Positions 25,885-35,344 of a stretch of DNA of 64,000 nucleotides are shown piece by piece. Below the pieces are notes generated by a model. The model did not search any database. It saw only the letters and a program-made list of their open reading frames with translations, and was not told the origin of the DNA. Location: NCBI GenBank assembly GCA_947331495.1, contig CAMZOI010000001.1, positions 1,116,001 to 1,180,000 of the forward strand, in the 5' to 3' direction. The position numbers and the translations under genes were made by a program. The stretch comes from Erythrobacteraceae bacterium Alg239-R51. GTDB lineage: Bacteria > Pseudomonadota > Alphaproteobacteria > Sphingomonadales > Sphingomonadaceae. Each line of letters begins with the position of its first letter. Within the stretch, counting starts at the first letter, position 1.

Positions 25885-26970
25885 ATGAAAGTTCTCGGGT
25901 TTAACCGGATTATTACCGCCCTCGCTCTGGCGTTCACGCTGGCTGTTAGCCCCCAGGCGGCGCTGGCGCAGGAAGGGCTGACGCAGGACGATCTGGTTGC
26001 GCCGGTGCCCGAACCGACTCCCGCCGAAGTGCTCGAATCCATCGATCCGGTCGAAGCAGCCGACGTCGCTGACCCCGATGCCGTGGCCGCCGGTAGCGGC
26101 GCCTACGAGCCGATGGCGCCCACTCCGGGCAAGGGCATGCCGGCAGCCGCCGCATTCGATGTCCAGGATCAGTATTCGGAAACCGGTCAGTTCGCACAGG
26201 GGCTGCATGTCGGCCTCGTCTGGATCATGGCGATCATCAGCTTGTTCGTCCTCGGCCTGCTGGTTTACGTGGTCCTGCGATTCAACAAGCGCGCAAATCC
26301 GGTTCCGTCCAAGACCAGCCACAACACGCTGATCGAAGTCGTCTGGACGGTGGTGCCAGCGCTGATCCTGCTCGGGATCGCCATTCCTTCGATCACCCTG
26401 CTTGCCAGGCAGTACGAAACCCCGCCCGAAGACGCGATTACCGTCAAGGCGATCGGGTATCAGTGGTATTGGGGTTATGAATATCCCGACAATGGCGGCT
26501 TCGAAATTATCTCGAACATGCTCGACGATGAAGAAGCGCGTGCGCGGGGCGAACCCTATCAGCTCGCGGTCGACAACCGGATGGTCGTTCCGGCGGGGGT
26601 TCCGATCCGCCTGCAGGTCACCGGGGCCGACGTGATACACTCCTTTGCCGTGCCCAGCCTGTGGTTCAAGCTCGATGCCGTACCGGGTCGCCTGAACGAA
26701 AAGGTGCTCCGGATCGATGAGCCCGGGGTGTATTATGGCCAGTGTTCCGAACTGTGCGGAGCACGCCACGCCTACATGCCCATCACCGTCGAGGCACTGC
26801 CGATGGAGCAGTACAATGCCTGGGTTCTGGCGCAGGGCGGCAATATCGCCGGGGCGGAAGAGGAAGGTGTCGAAGCCGATCCTTCGCTCGTGCCCGAACA
26901 GGAACCGGAAAGCGCCGTACCGGGCGCACCCGGAGCCGGCGCCGCGCCGGTCGACGACGTTACCGCTTAA
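25885..26970 (+). CDS. coxB: Cytochrome c oxidase subunit II
   Basis: CuA-carrying subunit of the aa3-type oxidase. It accepts electrons from cytochrome c at the periplasmic face. About 361 residues. A signal peptide (cut near SPQAALAQ) precedes two membrane spans (about 115-135 and 155-175). The periplasmic cupredoxin domain follows, with the CuA motif CSELCGARHAYM and the aromatic QWYWGYEYP. An acidic Pro/Glu/Ala tail of about 45 residues ends the protein. I chose ATG 25885 so that the signal peptide is intact. Confidence 0.96.
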   Translation: MKVLGFNRIITALALAFTLAVSPQAALAQEGLTQDDLVAPVPEPTPAEVLESIDPVEAADVADPDAVAAGSGAYEPMAPTPGKGMPAAAAFDVQDQYSETGQFAQGLHVGLVWIMAIISLFVLGLLVYVVLRFNKRANPVPSKTSHNTLIEVVWTVVPALILLGIAIPSITLLARQYETPPEDAITVKAIGYQWYWGYEYPDNGGFEIISNMLDDEEARARGEPYQLAVDNRMVVPAGVPIRLQVTGADVIHSFAVPSLWFKLDAVPGRLNEKVLRIDEPGVYYGQCSELCGARHAYMPITVEALPMEQYNAWVLAQGGNIAGAEEEGVEADPSLVPEQEPESAVPGAPGAGAAPVDDVTA

Positions 26971-27000
26971 GAATTACGCTTAGCTCGAGAGTACAGTACG

Positions 27001-28722
27001 ATGGCCACCACCGCCGACAGCTTCCAGGCCCATACCGATGACCATGCGCACGATCATGCCGATCACAAACCCGGCTTTTTCGCACGCTGGTTCATGTCCA
27101 CCAACCACAAGGACATCGGCACGCTCTACCTGATCTTCGCGATCTTTGCCGGGATCATCGGCGGCGCGATCTCGGGCATCATGCGGATGGAGCTGGCCGA
27201 GCCGGGCATCCAGTATCTGCAGTGGTGGGCCGAATTCATGGGCGGCAATGCGGATTTCGACACCGCGCTGCACATGTGGAACGTGTTCATCACCGCGCAC
27301 GGCCTGATCATGGTCTTCTTCATGGTCATGCCGGCGATGATCGGTGGTTTCGGCAACTGGTTCGTGCCCCTGATGATCGGTGCGCCCGACATGGCGTTCC
27401 CGCGCATGAACAATGTCAGCTTCTGGCTGACGGTTGCAGGTTTCGTAAGCCTGATGTTTTCCCTCTTCGTGCCGGGTGGAACCGGACCGGGGGCGGGCGT
27501 TGGCTGGACCGTGTACGCGCCGCTTTCGACCACGGGCAGCCAGGGCCCGGCGGTCGACTTCGCGATATTTTCGCTGCACCTTGCTGGCGCCGGCTCGATC
27601 CTGGGCGCGACCAATTTCATCACCACCATCTTCAACATGCGCGCGCCGGGCATGACGCTGCACAAGATGCCGCTGTTCGTGTGGTCCGTGCTCGTCACTG
27701 CCTTCCTGCTGTTGCTGGCGCTGCCGGTGCTTGCCGCTGCGATCACCATGCTGATCACCGACCGCAATTTCGGGACGACCTTCTTCGATCCCGCGGGCGG
27801 CGGCGATCCGGTGCTCTACCAACACCTGTTCTGGTTCTTCGGTCACCCGGAAGTCTACATCATGATTCTGCCGGGCTTCGGCATGGTCAGTCAGATCGTC
27901 GCGACCTTCAGTCGCAAGCCGATCTTTGGTTATCTCGGCATGGCCTATGCCATGGTCGCGATCGGCGTGGTCGGGTTCGTCGTATGGGCCCACCATATGT
28001 ATACGGTCGGCCTCGACGTGAATACGAAGATGTACTTTACAGCCGCCACGATGGTGATCGCAGTCCCGACCGGGGTGAAGATCTTCAGCTGGATTGCCAC
28101 CATGTGGGGCGGCTCGATCGAGTTCAAGTCACCGATGGTCTGGGCGCTTGGCTTCATCTTCCTGTTCACGGTAGGCGGCGTCACCGGGGTCTATCTGGCC
28201 AATGGCGGCATCGACGATGTCGTGCACGACACCTACTTCGTGGTGGCGCACTTCCACTACGTGCTGTCGATGGGCGCGGTCTTCTCGCTGTTCGCTGGGT
28301 TCTATTACTGGTTCCCCAAGATGAGCGGCCGGATGCATTCCGAATTGCTCGCGCATTTGCATTTCTGGGGATTCTTCATCGGTGTGAACGTGATCTTCTT
28401 CCCGCAGCACTTCCTCGGCCTCAACGGCATGCCGCGGCGCTATCCCGATTATGCGGAAGCCTATACCTACTGGAACGAGATCAGCTCGGTCGGCTATCAC
28501 ATCATGGCCGCCTCGATGCTGCTGTTCTTCGCAAACCTCGTTTATGCCTTCGTGGCCGGCAAGCGGGCCGCACCGAACTACTGGGGCGCCGGGGCGACGA
28601 CTCTCGAATGGAGCCTGTCGAGCCCGCCGCCGTTCCACCAGTTCAGCGAGCTGCCGGTGATCGAGGAGCATCACGATTACCACGATCACATCGCAAGCAA
28701 GGACGAGCCGGCGACCACCTGA
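27001..28722 (+). CDS. ctaD: Cytochrome c oxidase subunit I
   Basis: Heme a / heme a3-CuB catalytic subunit, 573 residues with 12 expected membrane spans. [16 protein letters not shown] carries a heme a ligand. [10 protein letters not shown] has the CuB His cross-linked to Tyr, [11 protein letters not shown] the other CuB histidines, and [12 protein letters not shown] the heme ligands. The N-terminus has a His/Asp cluster ([13 protein letters not shown]) and the C-terminus another (EEHHDYHDH). These are outside the catalytic core and might bind metal. It starts 30 bases after coxB. Confidence 0.98.
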   Translation: MATTADSFQAHTDDHAHDHADHKPGFFARWFMSTNHKDIGTLYLIFAIFAGIIGGAISGIMRMELAEPGIQYLQWWAEFMGGNADFDTALHMWNVFITAHGLIMVFFMVMPAMIGGFGNWFVPLMIGAPDMAFPRMNNVSFWLTVAGFVSLMFSLFVPGGTGPGAGVGWTVYAPLSTTGSQGPAVDFAIFSLHLAGAGSILGATNFITTIFNMRAPGMTLHKMPLFVWSVLVTAFLLLLALPVLAAAITMLITDRNFGTTFFDPAGGGDPVLYQHLFWFFGHPEVYIMILPGFGMVSQIVATFSRKPIFGYLGMAYAMVAIGVVGFVVWAHHMYTVGLDVNTKMYFTAATMVIAVPTGVKIFSWIATMWGGSIEFKSPMVWALGFIFLFTVGGVTGVYLANGGIDDVVHDTYFVVAHFHYVLSMGAVFSLFAGFYYWFPKMSGRMHSELLAHLHFWGFFIGVNVIFFPQHFLGLNGMPRRYPDYAEAYTYWNEISSVGYHIMAASMLLFFANLVYAFVAGKRAAPNYWGAGATTLEWSLSSPPPFHQFSELPVIEEHHDYHDHIASKDEPATT

Positions 28723-28749
28723 GGTTCGCGGCCCGGTTGAAACAGGCAG

Positions 28750-28774
28750 CGACCGGTCCGGCCAGGGCCGGTCG
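28750..28774 (+). terminator. Possible hairpin terminator after ctaD
   Basis: CGACCGG (28750-28756) pairs with CCGGTCG (28768-28774) around an 11-base loop, followed by TTT only. It is short of a full U-run, so read-through into the hydrolase and ctaB is likely. Confidence 0.4.
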
Positions 28775-28798
28775 TTTGCGTTGAAGCGAGGACGACCA

Positions 28799-29758
28799 AT
28801 GCCCCAAATGCGCACGATCGACGTTGGCGAAGTGAGCTTGCGCTGCGCTGTCGAGGGCGAGGGTCCGCTGGTGATAATGGTCCACGGCTTTCCCGAAAGC
28901 TGGTATTCGTGGCGTCATCAAATCGAGCCCGTGGCGCAAGCTGGCTTTACCGCCTGCGCCATCGATGTGCGCGGGTATGGCGGATCGGACAAGCCGCAAG
29001 CGGTCGAGGCCTATGCGATGGAGCACATCGTTGCGGACCTGGTCGGGCTCAAGGCCGCGCTTTCGCCCAGCAATCCTGCCAAACTGATCGGCCATGACTG
29101 GGGGGCACCGATCGTGTGGAATACCGCGCTGGCGCACCCGGACCTGTTCCATGCCGTTGCCGGGCTGTCCGTCCCCTTTGCCGGCGTGCCGCAACGGCCC
29201 TTTACCGAGGTGTTCCGGGAACATTTCACCGATCAGGGCAAGTTCTTCTACCAGGAATATTTCCAGCAACCCGGGCTCGCCGAAGCGGAGGCCGAAGCCA
29301 ATCCGCGCGACTTCGTTCAGCGGATGATGTATTCAATCAGCGGCGACGTTCCGGTGGGCGATTACTGGGACAAACCGCTCGGGGCGACCTTCCTCGAAGG
29401 CTTGCCCGATCCGCAGCCCGTGGACTGGCTGACCGAGGCCGATCTCGATTACTACGAAGGCGAGTTCCGGCAGTCGGGATTTCGGGGCCCGCTGAACCGG
29501 TATCGCAATCACGAACGCGATTATGAATGGCTCCAGCAATTCGCCGGACGGCGGATCGAACAGCCTAGCCTGTTCATCGGCGGCACGCGCGATCCGGCCA
29601 CGTTCCTGTTCGGCGCGGTAAAGGATCCCATTGCGCTGATGCGGATGTTCGCCCCCCAGGTCGAGGGGCACATCCTGGACGACGTCGGTCATTGGACGCA
29701 GCAGGAGCGACCGGATCAGGTCAATGACCTGCTGATCGACTGGCTAAAGCGGGTATAA
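28799..29758 (+). CDS. Alpha/beta hydrolase, epoxide hydrolase type, inside the oxidase cluster
   Basis: 319 residues. HGFPESW at 29-35 and GHDWGAP at 98-104 (nucleophile Asp100) are the soluble epoxide hydrolase signatures, and [11 protein letters not shown] near the C-terminus gives the catalytic His. It sits between ctaD and ctaB on the same strand, which is not a usual place for such a gene, and has no evident link to oxidase assembly. ATG 28799 with GAGGAC upstream is preferred over a TTG six codons earlier. It is related in type to the gene at 5961 but clearly different in sequence. Confidence 0.9.
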   Translation: MPQMRTIDVGEVSLRCAVEGEGPLVIMVHGFPESWYSWRHQIEPVAQAGFTACAIDVRGYGGSDKPQAVEAYAMEHIVADLVGLKAALSPSNPAKLIGHDWGAPIVWNTALAHPDLFHAVAGLSVPFAGVPQRPFTEVFREHFTDQGKFFYQEYFQQPGLAEAEAEANPRDFVQRMMYSISGDVPVGDYWDKPLGATFLEGLPDPQPVDWLTEADLDYYEGEFRQSGFRGPLNRYRNHERDYEWLQQFAGRRIEQPSLFIGGTRDPATFLFGAVKDPIALMRMFAPQVEGHILDDVGHWTQQERPDQVNDLLIDWLKRV

Positions 29759-29781
29759 TCTTCTATGTACAGAACGATACG

Positions 29782-30699
29782 ATGACCCAGGCCACTCCCA
29801 TCCAGCTTCCGGCAGACTGGCGCGATTTCTATGCGTTGACAAAACCGCGCGTAATGAGCCTCGTGATTTTTACGGGTCTGTGCGGGTTGCTCGCCGCACC
29901 GGGTGTCATTCACCCGGTCCTAGGGTTTACGGCCATCCTGTGCATTGCTCTGGGAGCGGGCGGCGCGGCTGCTCTCAACCAATGGTGGGAGGCCGATCTC
30001 GATGCCGGCATGAAGCGTACCGCCGCGCGACCGCTGCCGGCGGGGCGTCTCAACCGCACCGACGCTCGTGATTTCGGAATAGTGCTCTCAGCCGCATCCG
30101 TCGTTGTCATGGGGCTCGGCGTAAACTGGCTCTCTGCCGGTATCCTTGCATTGTCGATCGTCTATTATGCGGTGGTCTATACCATTTGGCTCAAGCCGCG
30201 TACTCCGCAGAACATCGTCATCGGCGGCGGTGCGGGTGCGTTCCCGCCGCTGATAGGGTGGGTCTCGGTGACGGGCGAGATCACCTTGATGCCGGTACTG
30301 CTTTTCGCGATCATCTTCATGTGGACGCCGCCGCATTTCTGGGCGCTGGCCCTCTTCGTGCAGAGCGATTACGCCAAGGTCGGCATTCCGATGATGCCGG
30401 TCGTCAAGGGCGAGCGCTCGACGCGCCGCCAGATCATGGTCTATGCGGTGCTTCTGCTTCCGGTTGCTGTTTCGCCGTGGTTGATCGGCGGAACGGGCGC
30501 CGTGTATGGTGTTGCAGCGCTTGCGCTATCGCTTGCCTTCTGTGCGCTTTCACTGCCCGTCGCCTTGCGGCAAAGTGGACAGGACGACAAAATGAAACCG
30601 GAAAAACGTCTTTTCGGTTTCTCTATATTGTATCTTTTTGCCCTGTTCGCCGTGCTGGTGGTGGACCGGGTGCTGGCTAACCATGGACTGATCGGATGA
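29782..30699 (+). CDS. ctaB: Protoheme IX farnesyltransferase (heme O synthase)
   Basis: Membrane prenyltransferase that adds a farnesyl group to heme b to make heme o, the precursor of the heme a of the oxidase. 305 residues with about nine spans. The prenyl-diphosphate-binding motif [15 protein letters not shown] and the RPLPAGR stretch are clear, and [13 protein letters not shown] is a family landmark. Its stop overlaps the next small gene by ATGA. Confidence 0.96.
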   Translation: MTQATPIQLPADWRDFYALTKPRVMSLVIFTGLCGLLAAPGVIHPVLGFTAILCIALGAGGAAALNQWWEADLDAGMKRTAARPLPAGRLNRTDARDFGIVLSAASVVVMGLGVNWLSAGILALSIVYYAVVYTIWLKPRTPQNIVIGGGAGAFPPLIGWVSVTGEITLMPVLLFAIIFMWTPPHFWALALFVQSDYAKVGIPMMPVVKGERSTRRQIMVYAVLLLPVAVSPWLIGGTGAVYGVAALALSLAFCALSLPVALRQSGQDDKMKPEKRLFGFSILYLFALFAVLVVDRVLANHGLIG

Positions 30700-30815
30700 C
30701 CCCCGAAGAAGAAGCCGAATACAAGCGCCGTCAGAAAAGCCGCAACCTCGTACTGGGCGCCATTCTGCTGGGTCTGGCCGTCCTGTTCTACCTGATTACC
30801 ATTGTGCGGATGTAA
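30696..30815 (+). CDS. CoxF-like single-span small protein
   Basis: 39 residues. A charged N-terminus ([16 protein letters not shown]) is followed by one membrane span ([20 protein letters not shown]) and a short RM end. Small proteins with this layout sit between ctaB and ctaG in many alphaproteobacteria and are named CoxF or cox cluster protein. The assignment is by position and shape. The ATG overlaps the ctaB stop (ATGA) and the gene ends five bases before ctaG, which supports translation. Confidence 0.75.
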   Translation: MTPEEEAEYKRRQKSRNLVLGAILLGLAVLFYLITIVRM

Positions 30816-30820
30816 CGGGG

Positions 30821-31396
30821 ATGGACGCGACTGCCAGTCTTGAAGCCCGCAAGACGCGTACTGCGGTTCTCGCCTTCATCGGTGCGCTGGCGATGCTGGG
30901 CGTGGGTTACGCCGCGGTCCCGCTCTACGAGCTGTTCTGCCAGGTCACCGGCTTCGGCGGAACAACCCAGCGAGCGAGCGAAAGCGACGCCGCCCTGGCC
31001 GAGCGCCTTGGCGCGAGCTCGGGCGGAAAAACCATTTCCGTCAGGTTCGATGGTACGACCGCCAAGGGTGTTCCGTGGACCTTTCGTCCCGAACAGGTAA
31101 CGGACACCGTTACCATCGGGCAGCGCGACATGGCGATCTACCTCGCCAGGAACAACTCGGACCAGCCGGTAACCGGCACGGCCACGTTCAATGTCGAGCC
31201 CGAGCAGGCCGGGGCCTATTTCAACAAGGTCCAGTGCTTCTGCTTTACCGAGCAGACCCTTCAGCCGGGGCAGGAAGTGCGGATGCCGGTGCTCTATTTC
31301 GTCGATCCCAAGGCGCTCGACGATCCGAACATGGACGGGGTCGAGCAGATCACCTTGTCCTACACTTTCCACCGGGCGAAGGAATCTGCCCAGTAG
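30821..31396 (+). CDS. ctaG: Cytochrome c oxidase assembly protein CtaG/Cox11
   Basis: Copper chaperone that delivers copper to the CuB site of subunit I. 191 residues with one N-terminal membrane anchor (about 17-38), then a periplasmic domain. The copper motif CFCF (QCFCFTEQTL) lies near residue 140 and a further conserved Cys in ELFCQVTG follows the anchor. It sits immediately after the CoxF-like gene and before ctaE. Confidence 0.95.
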   Translation: MDATASLEARKTRTAVLAFIGALAMLGVGYAAVPLYELFCQVTGFGGTTQRASESDAALAERLGASSGGKTISVRFDGTTAKGVPWTFRPEQVTDTVTIGQRDMAIYLARNNSDQPVTGTATFNVEPEQAGAYFNKVQCFCFTEQTLQPGQEVRMPVLYFVDPKALDDPNMDGVEQITLSYTFHRAKESAQ

Positions 31397-31460
31397 ACAC
31401 TGGACCCACGCATCCCCTCGCTTTAAGGGCATGCGCAAAGCGAAAACCAGGACGCGAACT

Positions 31461-32282
31461 ATGGCCGGCAAAGTCAACCACGAATATCACATTCTCGAAC
31501 CCGATATCTGGCCCTTCATCGGCTCGGTATCGGCGCTGACATTCTTCAGCGGCCTGGTGCTCTACATGCACGAAATGGCCAACGCCTGGCTGGTGCTGGG
31601 CATCGGCGCCATGGGTCTGATCGCAACCTTCTTCACCTGGTTCGCGAACATCGTGAAAGAGGCGGAACGCGGCGATCATACGCCGGTGGTGCAGCTTCAT
31701 ATGCGATACGGGATGATCCTGTTCATCGCATCCGAAGTGATGTTCTTCGTGGGCTGGTTTTGGGGCTTCTTCGATTTCGCACTGTTCCCGAGTGAGATTT
31801 CCGAAGTGGTCGGCGGTATCTTCCCGCCCGCGGCGATCGAGGCGGTCATCGACCCGTTCGGCCTTCCCCTTCTGAACACGCTGATCCTGCTGTGCTCGGG
31901 TACCACCGTGACCTGGGCACACCATTCGCTGATCCATGGCGACCGCGAAGGGCTGAAGAACGGCTTGTGGCTGACCATCCTGCTGGGCGCCCTGTTCACC
32001 GTGATTCAGATCTACGAATACGCCCATGCGCCGTTCGAGTTCGGAGGCAACACCTACAGCTCCGCCTTTTACATGGCGACGGGTTTCCATGGCGTGCACG
32101 TGCTGATTGGGACGATTTTCCTGATCGTCTGCCTGGTACGGACGTATAAGGGCCACTTCACGCCGCGCCAGCATTTCGGTTTCGAAGCGGCCGCATGGTA
32201 CTGGCACTTTGTCGACGTGGTGTGGCTGTTCCTGTTCGTGACTGTCTACATCTGGGGTGGCTGGGGCGCTGCCACGCATTGA
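31461..32282 (+). CDS. ctaE: Cytochrome c oxidase subunit III
   Basis: 273 residues, seven expected spans. The N-terminus HEYHILEPDIWPFIGS and the helices MRYGMILFIASEVMFFVGWFW and FHGVHVLIGTIFLIVCLVR are typical, and the C-terminal AAAWYWHFVDVVWLFLFVTVY is diagnostic. Subunit III stabilises the catalytic core. I chose ATG 31461 (MAGKVNHEYH). Confidence 0.97.
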   Translation: MAGKVNHEYHILEPDIWPFIGSVSALTFFSGLVLYMHEMANAWLVLGIGAMGLIATFFTWFANIVKEAERGDHTPVVQLHMRYGMILFIASEVMFFVGWFWGFFDFALFPSEISEVVGGIFPPAAIEAVIDPFGLPLLNTLILLCSGTTVTWAHHSLIHGDREGLKNGLWLTILLGALFTVIQIYEYAHAPFEFGGNTYSSAFYMATGFHGVHVLIGTIFLIVCLVRTYKGHFTPRQHFGFEAAAWYWHFVDVVWLFLFVTVYIWGGWGAATH

Positions 32283-32292
32283 TGCTATCGAT

Positions 32293-32347
32293 TACGAATG
32301 ACAATTGTATGGGGCAGCCCGGCTTCGGTCAGGCTGCCTCATTCGTA
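32293..32347. repeat. Nested inverted repeat between ctaE and surf1
   Basis: Outer arms TACGAATG (32293-32300) and CATTCGTA (32340-32347) are exact reverse complements. Inner arms GGGGCAGCC (32311-32319) and GGCTGCCTC (32332-32340) pair with one G-U. Together they make a long hairpin with an internal bulge, ending 20 bases before the surf1 ATG. There is no U-run, so this is more likely a processing or attenuation structure than a strong terminator. Confidence 0.6.
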
Positions 32348-32367
32348 TTCGACGAGCGAGACATGCG

Positions 32368-32997
32368 ATGACCCGCCGCATCCCGATCATTCCGACGATC
32401 ATCGTCGCCGCAGCGATCGTGACGATGATCGCGCTCGGCTTCTGGCAGCTTGGGCGGGGGGCAGAGCGTGACCAGCTCAAACAGGCGATGGTCGAACGCC
32501 CGGACATGCCGGTCCTCGACTATCCTTTCGGTAGCGAGATGGACGAAGCCTATCTCTACCGCCGGCTTCGCGGGCAATGCGATGAAGTTACCGGGGTCGA
32601 GGTTGCCGGGGGACGGGATGCAAGTGGGCGAACCGGTTGGCGCCAGATTGCCACCTGCGTATCGCCATCCGGCCAGACCTTCGAGGCGCAGATCGGCGTG
32701 GCCGACAGGCCGGACGTCGTCGCGCACTGGGCCGGCGGCAGTGTTCAGGGCGTCGCCGTCCTCGCGCCCGACCGGCGCGGTTTCTGGGAGCGACTGGCAT
32801 TTGAGCCGCCCCAGCGTCCATTGATGATCGTGGCAGACGAGCCGAAAGCTGGCCTTCTGCCGTCCAGTCGGCCCGATCCGGATGAATACGAGAATACGTC
32901 CTGGGGCTATGCCGGCCAGTGGTTCCTTTTCGCGCTGACGGCATTGGTCATCTACGTGCTGGCCCTGCGTCGGCGCGGAACGCGCGCTCAACGCTGA
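32368..32997 (+). CDS. SURF1 family cytochrome oxidase biogenesis protein
   Basis: 209 residues. The family layout is one N-terminal span (IPTIIVAAAIVTMIALGFWQLGR), a soluble periplasmic domain and a C-terminal span (WGYAGQWFLFALTALVIYVLAL). The FWQLGR motif after the first span and the YAGQWF motif before the last are the SURF1 marks. It assists heme a insertion into subunit I. It follows ctaE and precedes thrC. Confidence 0.9.
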   Translation: MTRRIPIIPTIIVAAAIVTMIALGFWQLGRGAERDQLKQAMVERPDMPVLDYPFGSEMDEAYLYRRLRGQCDEVTGVEVAGGRDASGRTGWRQIATCVSPSGQTFEAQIGVADRPDVVAHWAGGSVQGVAVLAPDRRGFWERLAFEPPQRPLMIVADEPKAGLLPSSRPDPDEYENTSWGYAGQWFLFALTALVIYVLALRRRGTRAQR

Positions 32998-33050
32998 CGA
33001 AGCCTCGGTTGCTTGCCCCGTTCCACAGGCCCCGCTAACCGCGAACTGTC

Positions 33051-34442
33051 ATGAAATATGTCTCTACTCGCGGCAGCGCGCCCCCGCTCGACTTTACCGG
33101 CGTTTCGCTTGCCGGCCTCGCCAGCGATGGCGGACTGTACCTGCCGCAGCACTGGCCGCAATTCTCGCACGAAGAGATCGCGGAGATGCGCGGGCTGTCC
33201 TATGCCGACCTTGCTGCACGGGTTATGCAGCCGTTCGTCGGTGAAGGCCTGACCCCCGAACGTCTGCGCGAGTTGACGCACAAGGCCTATTCGCGGTTTT
33301 CCCATGCCGCCGTGACCCCGTTGACCCAGCTCGACGAAAGGCAATGGTTGCTGGAATTGTTCCATGGCCCCACGCTCGCCTTCAAGGACGTGGCGTTGCA
33401 ACTGCTCGGTCTCCTGTTCGAGGAATTTCTCTCGCGCGAGGACCAAGGCCTTACCATCGTGGGCGCGACCAGCGGCGATACGGGCAGCGCGGCGATCGAT
33501 GCCGTCGCGGGCCTGGACCGGGTCGAGATTTTCATGATCCATCCGAAGGGCCGGGTGAGCGATGTGCAGCGTCGTCAGATGACCACGGTGCGCGCGCCGA
33601 ACGTCCACAACATCGCCATCGAGGGAAGTTTCGACGATGCGCAGGCGATGGTGAAGCGGATCTTCGCCGATGACGCAGTTACTGCAAAACACCGCATCGG
33701 TGCTGTCAACTCGATCAACTGGGCCCGGTTGATGGCGCAGGTGGTCTATTATTTCGCCGCCTCGCTCCAGCTTGGCGGACCCGAACGCAAACTGGCCTTC
33801 AGTGTCCCGACCGGCAATTTCGGCGATGTGTTCGCCGGCCATGTCGCGGCGAGGATGGGCTTGCCGATCGAACGGCTGATCGTGGCAACCAATGTCAACG
33901 ATATCCTTCACCGGGCGCTGAGCGAAGGCGATTATTCGACGGGCGTTGTCGTTCCGACGGCCGCGCCGAGCATGGACATTCAGGTCAGTTCAAACTTCGA
34001 ACGACTGCTGTTCGATGTTGGGGGACGCGACGGGGCGGTACTGGCCGAACAGCTGCGCGGCTTCGACGAGACCCGCGGCATGAGACTGACCAACGCCCAG
34101 CGCGAAGGCGTGGCCGGCCTCTTCGCCAGCACCCGCGCCGATCAGGACGATATGGCGTGCGCGATGCGCTGGGCAAGCGAGAAATGCGGCGAAATGATCG
34201 ACCCGCATACCGCCATCGGCCTGCATGCCGCACGCGCCGCAGACCTGCCGGACGGCGTTCCGGTGGTCACATTGGCTACCGCGCACCCGGCCAAGTTTCC
34301 CGATGCGGTCGAGCGTGCGACAGGCTTGCAACCTGTCCTGCCAGCGCGGGTCGGGGACCTTTTCGCGCGTGACGAAGCGTTCAAGGAACTGCCTGGTTCC
34401 TACGACGCGGTGCGCGACTACATTATGGAACACGCCGCCTGA
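33051..34442 (+). CDS. thrC: Threonine synthase
   Basis: PLP enzyme that converts O-phosphohomoserine to threonine. 463 residues, the long class. The N-terminus KYVSTRGSAPPLDF is typical. The PLP lysine is in GPTLAFKDVALQLLG near residue 112, and the phosphate-binding glycine loop is GATSGDTGSAAIDAV. SVPTGNFGDVFAGH is also diagnostic. It ends with a TGATG overlap into the methyltransferase gene. Confidence 0.96.
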   Translation: MKYVSTRGSAPPLDFTGVSLAGLASDGGLYLPQHWPQFSHEEIAEMRGLSYADLAARVMQPFVGEGLTPERLRELTHKAYSRFSHAAVTPLTQLDERQWLLELFHGPTLAFKDVALQLLGLLFEEFLSREDQGLTIVGATSGDTGSAAIDAVAGLDRVEIFMIHPKGRVSDVQRRQMTTVRAPNVHNIAIEGSFDDAQAMVKRIFADDAVTAKHRIGAVNSINWARLMAQVVYYFAASLQLGGPERKLAFSVPTGNFGDVFAGHVAARMGLPIERLIVATNVNDILHRALSEGDYSTGVVVPTAAPSMDIQVSSNFERLLFDVGGRDGAVLAEQLRGFDETRGMRLTNAQREGVAGLFASTRADQDDMACAMRWASEKCGEMIDPHTAIGLHAARAADLPDGVPVVTLATAHPAKFPDAVERATGLQPVLPARVGDLFARDEAFKELPGSYDAVRDYIMEHAA

Positions 34443-35335
34443 TGGCCGTACTCGTTTCCGATCCGGTTCTGATGATCGGCGATGGGTGGGATGCCTATCG
34501 CCTGCTCGACAGCGGCAACGGCCGCAAGTTCGAGGCTTATGGCGACTACCGGTTCGTTCGCCCGGAACCGCAGGCGATGTGGACGCCGCGGCTCGATGAC
34601 TGGGACGCGCATGGCGAGTTCGTCCCGGGTAGCGACGAGGATGGCGGAGGCCGCTGGCAGTATTCGCAAGATGTCCCCGAAGATGGCTGGCGAGTAGGCT
34701 GGGGCGACGAGGTTCGCTTCACGGCGCTGTGCACGCCCTTTCGACATCTGGGGTTCTTTCCCGACATGGCTCCGGTGTGGGACTGGATGGGTGAACAGCT
34801 GGGCGAAAGAACAGACGCCGAAACGATGAACCTGTTCGGTTATACCGGCGTCGGCACGCTGGCTTTGTCGAGGTATGGGCGCGTCACGCATGTCGATGCG
34901 AGCAAGAAATCCGTCGCACAGGCACGGTCCAACGCCACCCTTTCCGACATGGACGATCGCCCCATTCGCTGGCTCGTGGAAGATGCGATGAAATACACGG
35001 CGCGCGAAGTGCGGCGGGGAAGGCGGTATGACGGCATCATCCTCGACCCACCGAAATTCGGCCGCGGTCCCGATGGCGAGGTCTGGCGGCTGGAAGAAGG
35101 GTTACCAGAGCTTGTCTTCGATTGTCGCAAGCTTCTGGACGAGAACAGCAGCTTTCTTTTCCTGACCGTTTACGCAGTCCGCATGAGCAGCCTTGCACTG
35201 GCCGGGTTGCTCGAAGAGGTTTTCGCCGGAATGCCGGGCAGGATCGAACACGGCGACCTGTCCGTGCGCGAAACGGGTGACGCTGGCCGTCTGCTTCCCA
35301 CCGCGATCTTCGCGCGCTGGTCCAATCCGCGCTAA
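34442..35335 (+). CDS. Class I SAM-dependent methyltransferase, RlmI/RlmK-like
   Basis: 297 residues. The SAM-binding motif NLFGYTGVGTLALSRYG lies near 137-153, the acidic loop THVDASKKSVAQAR follows, and the catalytic-type DPPKFGRG near 205 is the pattern of rRNA cytosine-C5 / guanine methyltransferases of the RlmI/RlmKL type. The N-terminal third lacks an obvious PUA domain. The target is unknown but rRNA is likely from the motif set. It overlaps the thrC stop by one base. Confidence 0.82.
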   Translation: MAVLVSDPVLMIGDGWDAYRLLDSGNGRKFEAYGDYRFVRPEPQAMWTPRLDDWDAHGEFVPGSDEDGGGRWQYSQDVPEDGWRVGWGDEVRFTALCTPFRHLGFFPDMAPVWDWMGEQLGERTDAETMNLFGYTGVGTLALSRYGRVTHVDASKKSVAQARSNATLSDMDDRPIRWLVEDAMKYTAREVRRGRRYDGIILDPPKFGRGPDGEVWRLEEGLPELVFDCRKLLDENSSFLFLTVYAVRMSSLALAGLLEEVFAGMPGRIEHGDLSVRETGDAGRLLPTAIFARWSNPR

Positions 35336-35344
35336 GGCCCGGTC

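Noticed and set aside
27222..28784. 520-codon open frame on the plus strand in another frame of ctaD
   Set aside because: ctaD is unmistakable and the alternative reading is Arg/His-rich with no membrane spans. It is a shadow.
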